DNA of 64,000 nt, from positions 372,001-436,000 of the forward strand of contig WTXI01000015.1 in assembly GCA_022376515.1 (NCBI GenBank), read 5' to 3'. The translations under genes and the position numbers were made by a program. Below the pieces are notes generated by a model, which saw nothing but the letters and a program-made list of their open reading frames with translations, ran no database searches and was not told the DNA's origin. Source of the stretch: Lactifluus volemus. Taxonomy: Eukaryota > Basidiomycota > Agaricomycetes > Russulales > Russulaceae. Shown one piece after another: positions 1 to 11,004 of the stretch; within the stretch, counting starts at the first letter, position 1; each line of letters begins with the position of its first letter.

Positions 1-769
1 CAAGAGTAGCAACCATGTCCTTGATATTCCACGCTTCTATGGGGCGCTCACGCACCACGGCACGACATTGAGGGCACGTCTTCTTGCGAAAGACACGCCC
101 ACCCTCGGTGTCACCGGGTTGTTGATCAACGGTGAACCAATTGATAAGACAGCTGTAGCACGAGACATGCCCGCATGGAGAGATAGCAAAAGGTTTGTGA
201 AGCAGGTCGAGACAGATCTGGCACACAAGGGAGGATATAAAGGACGCAAGCAGTGCTTTATGGTTGCGGAGAGACTATAATAGATAATTGGATGCCATGA
301 AGAATATATATAGACTGCTGGCGAACCTTGTTTTCGTCATGTGAAGTTGATATTACATGGTCTTGTCGGAGTGAGGCAATGGAAGCAGACGGCCGATTAC
401 CACTACCGCAAGGTGATGGCATGTGGACTGGCTTTGAATGGACATGGGGAGATGTTGGTGGATCGTCGAACGGAGAGCCATGGGGAGAGAGAAGGGACGG
501 ACAGTTCTCAACTGCTGAAGGGAAAGGGAGGCAGAGGGAAGGGGTGGAGTACGTTCATTTCGTGTAAGTCCCGTCGAATCGCGAGTCATGGGATGTTTCT
601 TCTTCTTTCTCCTCCTCCTTTTTTCTCTGCTTGACTGGACTTCCCTCAGACTCGTTTTGTGTCTCTTGGCTTGTGGTGTACGCGCACCTGGAGAAGATGG
701 ACGCTTTCCGGACAATTCACGAGTGGAACTAGCAGGACTGCGCGTCAAAGAGAGGGATTCCATGTTCAC
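1..769 (-). CDS. RING-finger protein, probable E3 ubiquitin ligase (C-terminus beyond window)
   Basis: Three minus-strand exons can be joined. The first (from the ATG at 769) encodes a Ser/Pro-rich, strongly basic stretch with a run of Arg and Lys that could be a nuclear localisation signal. A second Ser/Pro/His-rich exon follows after a short intron near 500-540. A 52-nt intron (275-326) leads to a third exon with a C3HC4 RING: CQICLDLLHKPF, then PCGHVSCYSC and finally CPQCR, giving the Cys and His ligands of a cross-brace zinc site. The frame is open to base 1, so the protein continues outside the window. RING domains recruit an E2 and transfer ubiquitin; substrate and exact family cannot be told from this part. 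The RING and the last intron are clear; the first intron is less certain. Confidence 0.75.
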
Positions 770-910
770 AGCCGTACGGCAGTGACGCAGTCGCAGTGTC
801 TTATTATATCAAACTTAACAGGCACGTGACCAAACCTGGATTTGGCATGGCATAAAGTATACCAACTCGTACACCGGCGGTACTACTCTCTCCTCAATTT
901 CAGGTCTGGC

Positions 911-2365
911 ATGTATTCTCACTTCCCCGCTCTCGTTACTCCTAGGCCTTCCTTCTACCGCTCAAGCGCAGCGTGCCTTACCCGCGACACTCTTCACCGT
1001 CTCTCCATGGTCGGTGCCAACACTGTCGCTACCTCCGATGCCTCACGACCATTTGATGCACTGCCTGATACTTTGTCACGACCCAAAGCCACGGTAGTTC
1101 TCCCTCTACAAAAGGCGCATGACTTGCTCCCTCTTCCCGCCCTTTCATCGTCTCGGTCTCGCTTGTATTCCACCCTTGCCTTGGCGGTTCTGGAGGAATT
1201 ACGCCATTTATCCGCTCTCACATTCCGCTCTGCGTGTGCCTGGATTTCTGGTGTCTCTGATTATCGAGCATTCTGGCTTGTCTCATATTTCGTCTTGAAT
1301 CTTGCGCTCACCTTATACAATAAGGTACTTCTAGCCTCGTTTCCCTATCCTTATACCCTCACCGCTACACATGCTCTCTTCGGACTCGTTGGCGGTACCT
1401 GTCTTCGTCTACGAGCCGTCTACCAACAAAAGTCTCTTTGGGGATCAGACTACGTCCTCCTAGTTGCATTTAGCGTTCTGTACTCTATCAACATCGCCAT
1501 TAGTAACGCATCATTGGATCTCGTCACTGTACCAGTGAGTCAGCTGCCACGCTTTGTAACAATGTTCCAGCCAACAGTCACAAGTTCCATCAGATTGTTC
1601 GTGCCGCAGCACCATTTTTTACCACCATCCTTTCATGGCACTTTTACAACGCCCGTTTCAATCGGCACCAAATTTCTTCGATTACCCTTGTTATCTTTGG
1701 GGTCGGTCTAGCTACTTACGGTGACTACTACTTCACGACTTGGGGCTTCTCCCTCACGCTTGCCGGAACTTTCCTAGCCGCTCTCAAGACAATGGCAACT
1801 CATGAAATCCAGACTGCGGCGCCCGTAGCGATGCCTGATAAAGCACTGTCTAAGCTGTATCGCATTCGCATGCCATTCGGATCCATGTCCATATCCTTTT
1901 CCTTCTTGCCTCGATTTCGCCGTCATCACCTCCAATTGCACCCCCTTGACCTCCTTACTCGTCTTTCCAGACTTGCAGTCGTACAATGCATCGTCTATGC
2001 CTACCTCTTTGGGGAGGTAGACCTTGTCCTACGGTCGTCCTCACGTTCCCACACATTGCGGCAAATCATACTTATTTCTGGAAACGGTGTTATCGCTTGT
2101 GCGCTAAACATTGTCAGCTTCGAAGCTAATCGACGGTCAGGCGCCCTCAGCATGGGCGTTGCAGGTTGTTCCCCGTTATCAACTCTTCATACGCTATCGT
2201 ACTGAACTGCACTTTCGGCTAGCGAACGTCAAGCAGGTTCTCACCGTCCTCTGTTCCGTTTGGTTCTTCCGTCTGACTCTCACCCCCGCGAATGCGCTTG
2301 GTATCGCACTCACACTTCTGGGTGGTGGGTGGTATACTATTGTTGAATACCACACAAACTATTGA
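911..2365 (+). CDS. Triose-phosphate/nucleotide-sugar transporter family membrane protein
   Basis: Multi-pass membrane protein of the TPT/drug-metabolite transporter superfamily, expected in Golgi or ER membranes as an antiporter of a sugar phosphate or nucleotide sugar. The family signature NLALTLYNKVLL is visible, followed by the PFHQIVRAAAPFF segment created by removing intron 1535-1584, and by the NVKQVLTVL segment created by removing intron 2165-2222; both junctions keep frame. The C-terminus carries the usual TPANALGIALTLLGG helix. An unusual loop of about 35 residues between the KTMATHEIQ and LQLHPLDLL segments is in frame without an intron. The start is uncertain: ATGs at 842, 911 and 1007 are in frame and the early part is not family-like. 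Substrate is not predictable. It is a different gene from the GDP-fucose transporter at 33.4 kb. Confidence 0.82.
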
Positions 2366-2656
2366 GTGGCTTCGCAGCTGAATTGTGGCACAGTGCATCC
2401 ATTTCTCCTCTGTACCTTACCATGCATAACACAGTGATGAACGAGGGCCTGACATGCGGATACCTTTCCTTCGTCTAGTCTATGCTCAGTTCAGCTTGTA
2501 TCGTTTCATCGGTTTGTCATCATCATTCAGTTAGCTGACTTGTTAACGAATCTTAACTTGCGTGGATGGCTGAATCGTTACCCTCCAGAGTTCAAGCATT
2601 ACCGAAGATACACTGTTCATACACTACTGTGATCACAATCTTTTCGAACAGTCATT

Positions 2657-4699
2657 TCAAGCAACCCGCGTATTGGCCATGTCATCTTCAAAAGTTGTCC
2701 TTACCTGAAGCATAATAATATAAAGATAATGGTTAGACTGACGATCGCGAGACCTTACATCCAAGTAAAATTGGTCATCCTCGATGACTCTCAAGCCTGT
2801 CAATGCTAGTGCCTTGCATACTTCCAGGCAAGCCTGGTGTGCTTCAGGCGTAGCTGCAGCAGAGGTAAATGCAGGGGTATGATTTCCCCCATTTGACACT
2901 GTTGGAATGGCTGCCAATCAGCACACATAGTCAGTCTCACCCCAAATTTTAGCTTTAAAAAACATTCCATACAGAAACCAGGATGGATGGACGGCAACGC
3001 TACAGGAAACTTGATGTCAGAAAGAGGCGCGATTGAACGATAAATATACCATATGTTATGTTGCCCTAAAGCGGAAGACTTAGCAACAGAAATGAATAAT
3101 TCCTGAGGATGATCTTACGAAGTCGGTGGATGCACTGCTAATACCCCATTCGTGGTCAATGGGTCCAGTGTTAGCTCTAAAAGTCTGTGCGAAAGTTTCG
3201 GCTACTCCCAAAGCACGGACGTTATATCGGGCAATCAGGTGAAAATCAGACGAATGCGCCCAACCTAATGCTTTGTTTTGCCGCAAGTCATCCATGGGAT
3301 GTCCCATTCCTGATATCTCAACGTTGCATCCAGTGGCCAATGCCGAGGCTCTAAAAGCCAACGTTGAGACTCGAAGTGACGCAGCCCGATGTAAGCCTCA
3401 CTGGAAGCAGGCACGAACGCGCGGCTCCACCTCCTTAACTTCCGCAACAGTCGGCGCGCGAACATACCAGCTGTGTTCTTCATCAAGAAACCGCCAGTGA
3501 CAAAGCGTAAGGCTCACAGCATTTTTGCATTGTCCGGAATGACTAGAGTACAGGCGGTGTCGGTTTGTGTACGGGCGAAAAAAGAAGTTGAAAACGCGCA
3601 CCGTTCGCAGCCCAATCATTGCCTCCAAACACTCCGTGGATTCTATGAGATGGTTTTACCTGCTGTCTAAGTAACGCCACATTCGTATATGCTGCAACGG
3701 CTGCATCTAGCGCATTCTGCCCTTGCCACGGAGAGAGGGCAGCATGTGCGCTGAGACACAAAAGATGACATCCACCATAGAGAGGAGGAATATTGTTTCA
3801 CGTACGTATGACCACGATATTCCACAGAGAGCCGTTGTAGAGCGAGCGAGCTGCTCAGACTTGCACCGTGCTCCGGACCTGGAGCAGGATGGCACCTGAA
3901 TAAGGCTGAGGTAGTTGCACGTGACGGTCATGGATGTTGACCTACATCAAGCATGCGTCCATTTCTTTGTATGCACCCTTTTCGAGCAAAATGACCTTGC
4001 CTTGCCCGCCTTCCTCGGCTGAACTTATATTGAGTATCACCCATTTATCGAAGGCAACAAATCGTACCTGGAGTCCCCAATAGGATAACTTTCCCAGGTA
4101 TATCATGTTCAATCAGGGCCGCTTTGACAGCAACAGCAACAGCAATCCCCGCTATAGCAATGAGATTATGACCACATGCATGGCCAATACCAGGGAGAGC
4201 GTCCATTTCAGAATTGACCCCGAGGACGCGCCCTCCTGTCCCATGGGAGAAGGTTGCAACCCAAGCAGTTTCGAGATGGTACCGCTTTTCCACATTCCAT
4301 CCATGCTTCTCCATGAACGCAGTGAGAACGTCATGGGCGTACCTTTGGGCGTTATCACATCACAGGTTAGTTGCTACTCTATGACTTTGCTGATAACACA
4401 CACATTTCTTGAAACCCTAGTTCAGGATGTCCTAGCATAACGATGGTCTTGAGAAAGATAGCTCCCATATCATCAGCAAGTCGTCTAAGTCACGCACCAT
4501 GGATATCCAGGCTAAGGGTTCGGAGCTCTTGATCAAGGCTGGAGATTTTTCTCGAAATGGTGTCATAAATATCTGGTCTATAAATGCTCAGGGACCCGTC
4601 AAACTTATCTACGTCGCACAAGCGACGGTCTACTGTGACACCCTGTGCCCACCAAAATTGAGCATGGTCATGACCTCTAACATCAGTCTCCGTGTTCAT
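2657..4699 (-). CDS. M20 family amidohydrolase/peptidase, PM20D2-like
   Basis: Splicing about eleven short introns yields one continuous M20-family protein of roughly 400 residues. Diagnostic segments in order are YDTISRKISSLDQELRTLSL, the HGHPELGFQE strand, VNSEMDALPGIGHACGHN (metal-binding Asp and His with the HACGH signature), GTPAEEGGQGKV (catalytic Glu pair), CHPAPGPEHG, the dimerisation-domain SVEYRGHTAHAA segment, STDFGNITY and SIPTVSNGGNHTPAF near the end. The order matches PM20D2-type enzymes, which cleave beta-alanyl-lysine-like dipeptides or N-acyl bonds in the cytosol. Several introns show a CTAAC-like branch point. The start is placed at 4699, giving a short divergent promoter with the helicase that begins at 4812; the first exon is weakly conserved so the true start may differ. 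All metal-site motifs look intact. Confidence 0.85.
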
Positions 4700-4811
4700 G
4701 ACGAGGGATGTGTGAAGGGATGTGTGTAGAATCGGATGTACTACGTAATCGATAAGGATCAATAAGTGCCAAGGCCCATGGGGTCTCTGCGAGAACGAGA
4801 GCGTCCGCGAC

Positions 4812-7800
4812 ATGACTGCAAAAAGGGTTTCTGTTTCTGCATTCATCGACAGACATCTTTTCCTTTTGTCTCAAGAACGCGATGTTGATGTTGAAAGGAC
4901 AGCACTCGTTTACTCAAAATGCGGGCCGAAATTACTGGAGCAGAAAGGGCTGGCTCTAAATGGGTTGGGGGTCGCTAGTATAGGTGTTGGTCTCGGACAT
5001 AAAACGTGGGTTCATCCTTTTGGTTCTACAGAACATGACCCCATACAACCATGAGAAGGTAGGCTAATCGAATTGGAGCGCCCCACTGCCTACCACACGA
5101 TCACCATTTTCCCCCCTCATACGTTTCGGTGCGAGGTCACCTCACATCTTTTACCCATCCCCCAATAACAAGAATCAGGCCAGGAGATCTTGCATCTATT
5201 GAGGAAAATGTAGTTCCCTCTGGTAGATCCACAAAGTCCTCTAAATCTAAGAGTTCGTCGGCGCGGGACAAACGGCAATCAGTTGTGGAAGGCGTCGTCT
5301 ACAAGGTACAGTACAATTTATGATGCATATTTTGCCTCGACCAGCTTGAATGCATTGAAGGTTTCAGATTCACGTATCGTCATTGCCGTTGATTCATCGC
5401 ATTCGGACCACAGTGACTTTAACCTTCCGGAGCGCTGTAGACTCTTGAAGCTTGCCAATAGTGTTACATACGACAGGAAAGTTTTCGTTTCATTTGCACT
5501 GTACTCAATGAGACCTGCATGACAGAATGGAAAGCGCGTTAAAACAGCTTGAGAAGGTGGTTGCCTCTCCGCTCCATTCTGAGACAGTGGTATGTCTTAA
5601 CTTCTCGCGAGGGTAATCTGTCCCAGCTTTCAGTTCAAAGGGCGTACCAAGGCGGTCTCAATTAAACGAAGTGCTGCTTGGCATGGCAATGCCTTTGCGA
5701 CATACTATAATTCATGACATATCATTTTTCGATGATTCACTCAACGACAGCCAAAAGGCGGCCGTCAGATTTGCCCTTGAATCAGTCGAAGTTGCCTGTA
5801 TTCACGGCCCTCCCGGTAAAAACATCTGGCATAACCTGGCCTTGTACATCCGTGGCCTGATGCATTTGTATCAGGTACTGGAAAAACACACACACTCATA
5901 GAAATTATCCGGCAACTCATCTCTATCACTCCCACCAACCCCAAGCCTCTGCGTTTACTAGTCTGCGGCGCATCAAACTTATCAGTGGATAACATTCTTC
6001 AACGACTTCTGGCACTGCCCATGCCTTCCCAGGGTGCAGGGGTTAGAGTTACGCGCATTGGACACCCTGCGCGCGTGATATCACACGACGGCGCCTTGAA
6101 TTCTACTTTAGAAGCCCAGGCAGAGCGATCGGATGAGGTCAGAGGTATTCGTTACTTGCCAAGTTAGCCTCTCACACCCTTGCAAGGCCGCCTTAGCTAG
6201 AGATGTGAAGGCCGAACTAGAGAGTACCTTGAGTATCCTTTCTGGAAAAGGGAAAGGTAGAAAATTACCCCGAGGTCTGGAGCGAAAAAAGATGTGGGAA
6301 GAAGTGCGCGCGTTAAGGAAAGAGTACGAATGATACATTCCTCCGGTCACCGAATACTTAACATGAGTTAGATACCGTCAAAGAGAAAGCGGAGTTACAC
6401 ATGCAGTCCTCCAGGAGTCACAGGAAAGTAGACAGACACTCGTAGAATGGTTTCGCTCATTTATAACGTAGGTGGTCCTAGCCACCTGTCATTCATCAGG
6501 GGGCCATCAACTCCGTGCCCAGGAATTCGATGTGGTCATTATCGACGAAGCAACTCAAGCACTAGAAGCTGTGAGCCAAATTTTAAACAGTGAAAGCAGC
6601 CCTTACCAGCGTTTGCAGGTCTGCTGGATACCTATATTCAAGGCTAGCAAACTTATCCTTGCCGGTGACCCTAAGCAACTTCCCCCCACAATCCTTTCAA
6701 CACCCTCCTCATTAAAGGGCCTTCCATCCCGACATCAATACAACACAGCGTCTAAATCGCGTACACACTCGGGAACCGCAAATCCTGCAACACGACCGGA
6801 TGAGGGTCTTGACGCTGACGATAATGGTGATGACAAGCTAGAATCCGGGGAGGTAGAAGTTGATTGTACGCATCGGGCTCAAGAACTCGTACCAAACATG
6901 GACTCAGTGTGCCACCGCGGCCTCGTGCTTCCTCACACGCTGGAGTTGACCCTGTTCGAGAGGTTGGAGAACATGTATGGCCCTGGGGTTAAGTGCATGC
7001 TGACGGTCCAATACCGGTATTTGACTGGGTCTCAGTGTGGTGGGGCAGCTTTTCATGATTGATTTTGACTAGGATGCACACAAAGATCGCCGAATTCCCG
7101 TCCAAGGTTATGTATGGGTCGGAGCTCATAACACACGATTCTGTCGCTACCCACCTTTTGAGTCACTTACCCAATATAACAAAGACACTGGAAGAAGATG
7201 ACCAGGACATTCTCGGGACCCCTGTGGTCTTCTTCGACACTGCAGGTTGTGAATACTTCGAGAGCCTAGAAGGTGAGGGCGACGAAGGTAGTAGGTCCAA
7301 CGCCAACGAGGCAACAATTGTGAAGAATTGGGTAGCAACTCTAGTGCGTTACTCGGTTCAGCCTGGTCTCCTGGGCTGGGGCTAAACCAAACAAGGCTGC
7401 GGCTGGTGTCACACCGTCGCAAATTGGGATAATCACACCGTGAGCACGTCTGACTCTGATACAGCAGAAGAATTCTCGGTATTCACAGTCTACCCAGGTA
7501 TCAAGCACAAGTTGCATTGTTGACTTCTCTTCTCCGTCCTGTGCACGGTCCAGAACTCGAAATAGGTACGGTAGATGGAATGCAGGGGCGCGAAAAGGAG
7601 GCCGTTATCATAAGCCTCGTGAGAAGTAATGATAAGGTATGTCCAGAAGTATCACCAATCCCGATCTTTCCAGACTAACGATGGCTCCTAGCGTGAAGTG
7701 GGGTTTCTCAAAGAGGCGCGTAGGCTTAATGGTATGCAACATTCATACGTCTTTTCGGCTTCCCATCTCACTCTTTTTAGTGGCGATGACACGCGCGCGA

Positions 7801-7970
7801 CGGCATCTTGTAAGATTACATACGAATACTACGCATTGAGATATCTTTGACAGTTCACTTAGTGCATAGTTGGGGATTCATCCACAGTACAACATGGGAG
7901 TAAGTACTTGAGAGACTGGCTAGTTTGGCTCGAAGAGAACGCGGACGTTCGCTATGCAGAACTAGACTAA
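4812..7970 (+). CDS. SMUBP-2/Hcs1-type superfamily 1 DNA/RNA helicase
   Basis: Sixteen introns are needed to assemble this ATP-dependent helicase of the Upf1-like SF1B group, similar to IGHMBP2/SMUBP-2 and yeast Hcs1. The N-terminal region contains [16 protein letters not shown] and [11 protein letters not shown]. Helicase motifs follow in order: LNDSQKAAV (Q motif), [11 protein letters not shown] (Walker A, split by an intron), [12 protein letters not shown] (motif II), [11 protein letters not shown] (III), the [12 protein letters not shown] motif IV region, [15 protein letters not shown] (V) and [10 protein letters not shown] (VI). The C-terminal exon reads [13 protein letters not shown] to the stop at 7968-7970. 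No catalytic motif is missing. Two introns (5477-5525, 6424-6471) begin with GAAAGT rather than GT; both are needed to keep frame. The family acts in DNA metabolism, translation and RNA processing; the precise role here is inference. Confidence 0.88.
5477..5525 (+). other. Intron with a GA...AG boundary in the helicase gene
   Basis: Exon sequence ends ...TACGACAG and the intron begins GAAAGTTTTC and ends ATGACAG, 49 nt long. Removing it joins SVTYDR to [10 protein letters not shown] in frame, which is the sequence expected for SMUBP-2/Hcs1 proteins. Reading through hits a stop, and the nearby GTTTTC donor gives the wrong phase. Either the donor is a true GA site, or a T was lost or changed from GTAAGT/GTAAAGT. 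Confidence 0.55.
6424..6471 (+). other. Second intron with a GA...AG boundary in the helicase gene
   Basis: The exon ends GTCACAG, the intron begins GAAAGTAGAC and ends TAACGTAG, 48 nt. Removal joins AVLQESQ to [11 protein letters not shown] in phase 0, as expected in this helicase family. A GT donor at 6442 with the same phase would leave an intron of only 30 nt and five extra residues, so it cannot be fully excluded. Confidence 0.5.
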
Positions 7971-8123
7971 CGTTTGCAAGGCAGTGAGTAGTCCCTGGTG
8001 GATATCTAGCGATAAAAGTATCCAGATAGTAGTAGACATGCACCACCACTACTCGATGTGGGCTTTCGAGGGAATGGAATAAATTATACTATGGTATCAG
8101 CCGGGGTTTGTCGGCAGCGCAGA

Positions 8124-10401
8124 TCAATATTCCTCCATATCCGATAAAGACGCGTACTCTGAGACCGAGCGTGTGTCCTCGTACTCCGCGACAACCTCTC
8201 GCATCGCGTACCTCATAATCGGCGTCGCCGGTAATACCTTTGGGCCAAAAATTTCGTCGTCGTCTTGTGCGTGAGCGAGATCTTGCTCAACAAGAGTGTA
8301 GGGCTCGCCGTCCATGCCATCCATCTCAACTGAATCACTCACGATCGCCGTACCACTGCTGGATGCGCCGATGTGATGGATGCCAATACTGACACGGCGA
8401 TTCGTAGGGATAGTATGCTCGAGTCCCGCTTGAGATACACCGTCTTGCGGCTCGGGGCCTTCCTTTGTCACCGGGTCCATCCAGCGCAAGTCAAGGATAC
8501 GACCGCGTACCATGCCGTCAACGGCTCGTACGCCGAACTCCCGCAGAGCATAAAATACGGTAAGGACCGCACGCCCGGTTGGGTGAGGCGGCTCATGACC
8601 CGCAGCAGTTGCAGTGCAGTAAAATCAGAAACGTAACCCGGCTCTGATGCAGGAGAGGAAGCGTGAGGGCTGCGGGCTCGGCTGGCGACGGGTGGGTAAC
8701 TGGAAAAGCCTGCACCGGACCGCGTGGGCGAAACGGGGTTTACACCAGGCTGGTGCATCGCAGCAGTGGCGCTGCTTCGACGACTGCGCGGCTTGTGGTC
8801 GGGAACTTGAGGATTCTGTGCGGTGTGGATGATGTGGAGATTAAGAAGGGCGTGAGCTTGTATGAAGTGGGAACTTTGGTGTACTGCTCAGGCACAGCAC
8901 TTGGTTAGGATCATGATTGGCGTACAGCCTTGGTCACTCACTTTCCAGGCGCCCGTTAGAGTTGACTAGAACCGAAAAACCCCATGAGCAAGACACATTT
9001 CACAGAGCAAAACTTCCCACCATAGTCAGTGACATAGTCTTGGATATGCACAAGTCGGCCCCCAAATGCTTCGTAGAGTCTTTCAAACTCGAGACCGCTC
9101 CGAAGTCGCTCGGGGACTCGAGGTAAGATCCGTTCCTCGAAGTACGTCCGCGTTTCTGCTTTTGAGCAATCACCAATAGTAATTATCTGTGCCAACCACA
9201 TTAGCACTTCCTCTACATTTCAACGCAATACGCACCTTGCAGTGTTGCATGACATTTAATTGTCTGAGCCATGTCTGATAAAAAGGATCACTAGTAGCGT
9301 GAATGACGTGGCAGAGTTGATCTTGCTTTGTCAACACAAGCATAGAATCCAGGAGAGCTTTCATCGCCTCGACTGACTGGATAAGACCGGGACTGGATGT
9401 GTCAATTAAATGAACCAGAAAGAAGAGCTAAATACCTACAGCTTGTGGGCCTCATCTAGGAAGAATACCGGCATTTTCTTTACCGTTCTTGTTGGCGGTT
9501 TCTCCTGGACACGGAGCGTCTCGGATTGACTCGACCTGCGTTGGTCGAGGCGATCACGCGAAGATGAACGAAATTGCCACCACCTGAATTGCCGTGTTCG
9601 GCTCTGGGCTGAGATGGCATTCAAGTTTACCCTAGGCGCCGGGCTAGGGGCACACTCAGGACGTTCCTGGGGTACAAACTCCCTGTATTTTGAAAGGGAA
9701 CTCTGAAACATCGACCATCAGAGACAGGCGAGACAAGGCACTCAGACAAAAAACAAAGAATAACCTGGAAAAGCTCCATGAGCCTCGCGATGTCACTCGT
9801 CCGTATTTGACCAGAACCGTTTGTATCGGATAGCCTGCGCTCAACACTTAGACGGTCATCCTAAACAGCGATTAGAGGGGCCAACGCGAATCAGATGTGT
9901 CCTTTTACCTTGAAACACCACGCCTCCCTTTCGAAGTCATCATACCCCTTCACGTCAGCGATGTAGCTAAAGTATTGCTCCATTTGCTGACTAAGACTTA
10001 TGTAGAGGCTATCCAGGTCTGCGAAGCCAGCAATTCTGAGATCAAAATGCAGGACATGATACTTGTCGGATGTAAGCAGCTGTCGCAACAGAGTAGTCTA
10101 CGCGGACAGGCGTCAATGTTGGGCAAGAAGCTATGTGTGAAAGTAGGACGACCTTGCCCACAGAGCTGGCCCCAAAAAGTATGGTGAAGCAGGGCTCTTC
10201 CTCTAGGGCCCGCCCGACTGCTTGTAACTCTGCTTGACGAGGGAAAACGTTTGGTAGACGGGAAAAGGTGTGCGAAGGGCGGAGCTGAAATCTTTCCCGT
10301 GATTCAGCAAATCCCCTTCGTGCTTCTTCCAGCTGTTGGCGGGACTCAGCGAGCGAGCGAAGAGTAGAGGCAGGCTGATAGGTATGGGAAGAGAAAGACA
10401 T
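8124..10401 (-). CDS. AAA/STAND-like P-loop ATPase of unknown role
   Basis: Exons joined through about nine introns give a protein of roughly 590 residues. The N-terminus has an Arg/Glu-rich helical segment, then a P-loop: FTILFGASSVGKTTLLRQLL (Walker A GASSVGKT, completed after an intron that ends CGCGTAG). Downstream are LHFDLRIAGFADLDSLY and the Walker B MPVFFLDEAHKLP, then HVIHATSDPFYQTWLR, a sensor-like segment. The C-terminal third contains RLYEAFGGRLVHIQDYV and HALLNLHIIH, a disordered Ser/Pro-rich stretch, and an acidic tail ending EYASLSDMEEY. This looks like the archaeal-ATPase/AAA16 type of P-loop NTPase, whose function in fungi I do not know. Two starts are possible, 10416 and 10401. 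All junctions checked keep frame and use GT...AG. Confidence 0.75.
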
Positions 10402-10416
10402 TGTGTTGGCACACAT

Positions 10417-11004
10417 TGAACGTCAATTGGGTTTACAAAGGGGGCGAGTCAAGTGTGAGCTATGCGATCGGGGTACGTCTAAAGGATGTGCATACGCTGA
10501 CAATGACATGCAGTATCTCGCGTATGCTAAAGGAGCTTTGCTTCTGACGGGCACCGAACGCCACACTATGACGGGACGCATGGAGAAGTGACATATGTTG
10601 ATAGGAGAAAGGGGCGGTGCGGGTGTGGAGGTCACGATGGTTTGGCAACGATACAGCATTTACCGGTGCTGGCTGTTGAGAGTGCGCAAGGCTCATGTAC
10701 GACGAGTTGGAAAGGCGAGGCCTTGTAAAAATGGTAAGAGAAAGAGAGATGGTGTACAACGTATGTATGTGGGATGGGCCTCATATGTGAAGAAAAAGGG
10801 GGAAATGAGCAGCACGTTGTGTACCATCGTGTAGAGTGCATGTATGCGCCTGTTGTTAAACATGCCCCTATGGTGAGGAAGGTCACGTGTGTATATTTTA
10901 TCACGTGTACGTTCATGGGGGCGAAGATCTGATCACTGATCAGAACAATAATAGAAATTAACTCCCAACTGGCTTGACCTTCCTTGTATTTGTACCACAA
11001 AGTC
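10417..11004. other. Intergenic region between ATPase and Argonaute genes
   Basis: Start codons of the divergent ATPase and Argonaute genes flank this 588-bp stretch. Short open frames in it look random. Two TCACGTGT sites near the Argonaute end are listed separately. Nothing else is recognised. Confidence 0.5.
10883..10908. promoter_or_regulatory. Paired E-box-like sites (two TCACGTGT octamers)
   Basis: TCACGTGT occurs at 10883-10890 and again at 10901-10908, 18 bp apart and separated by an A/T-rich TATATTTTA. They lie about 100 bp upstream of the Argonaute ATG. CACGTG is the core bound by bHLH regulators in fungi. The motif also occurs singly elsewhere in the window, so only the close pairing is notable. 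Confidence 0.35.

Noticed and set aside
353..769. Whole 138-codon minus-strand frame as a separate protein
   Set aside because: Its last part is out of phase with the RING exon; only the first part fits, as exon 1 of the RING-finger gene.
8890..8995. A third GAAAGT donor in the ATPase gene (CTG|GAAAGTGAGT)
   Set aside because: A normal GTGAGT donor three bases further keeps the frame, so no GA donor is needed there.
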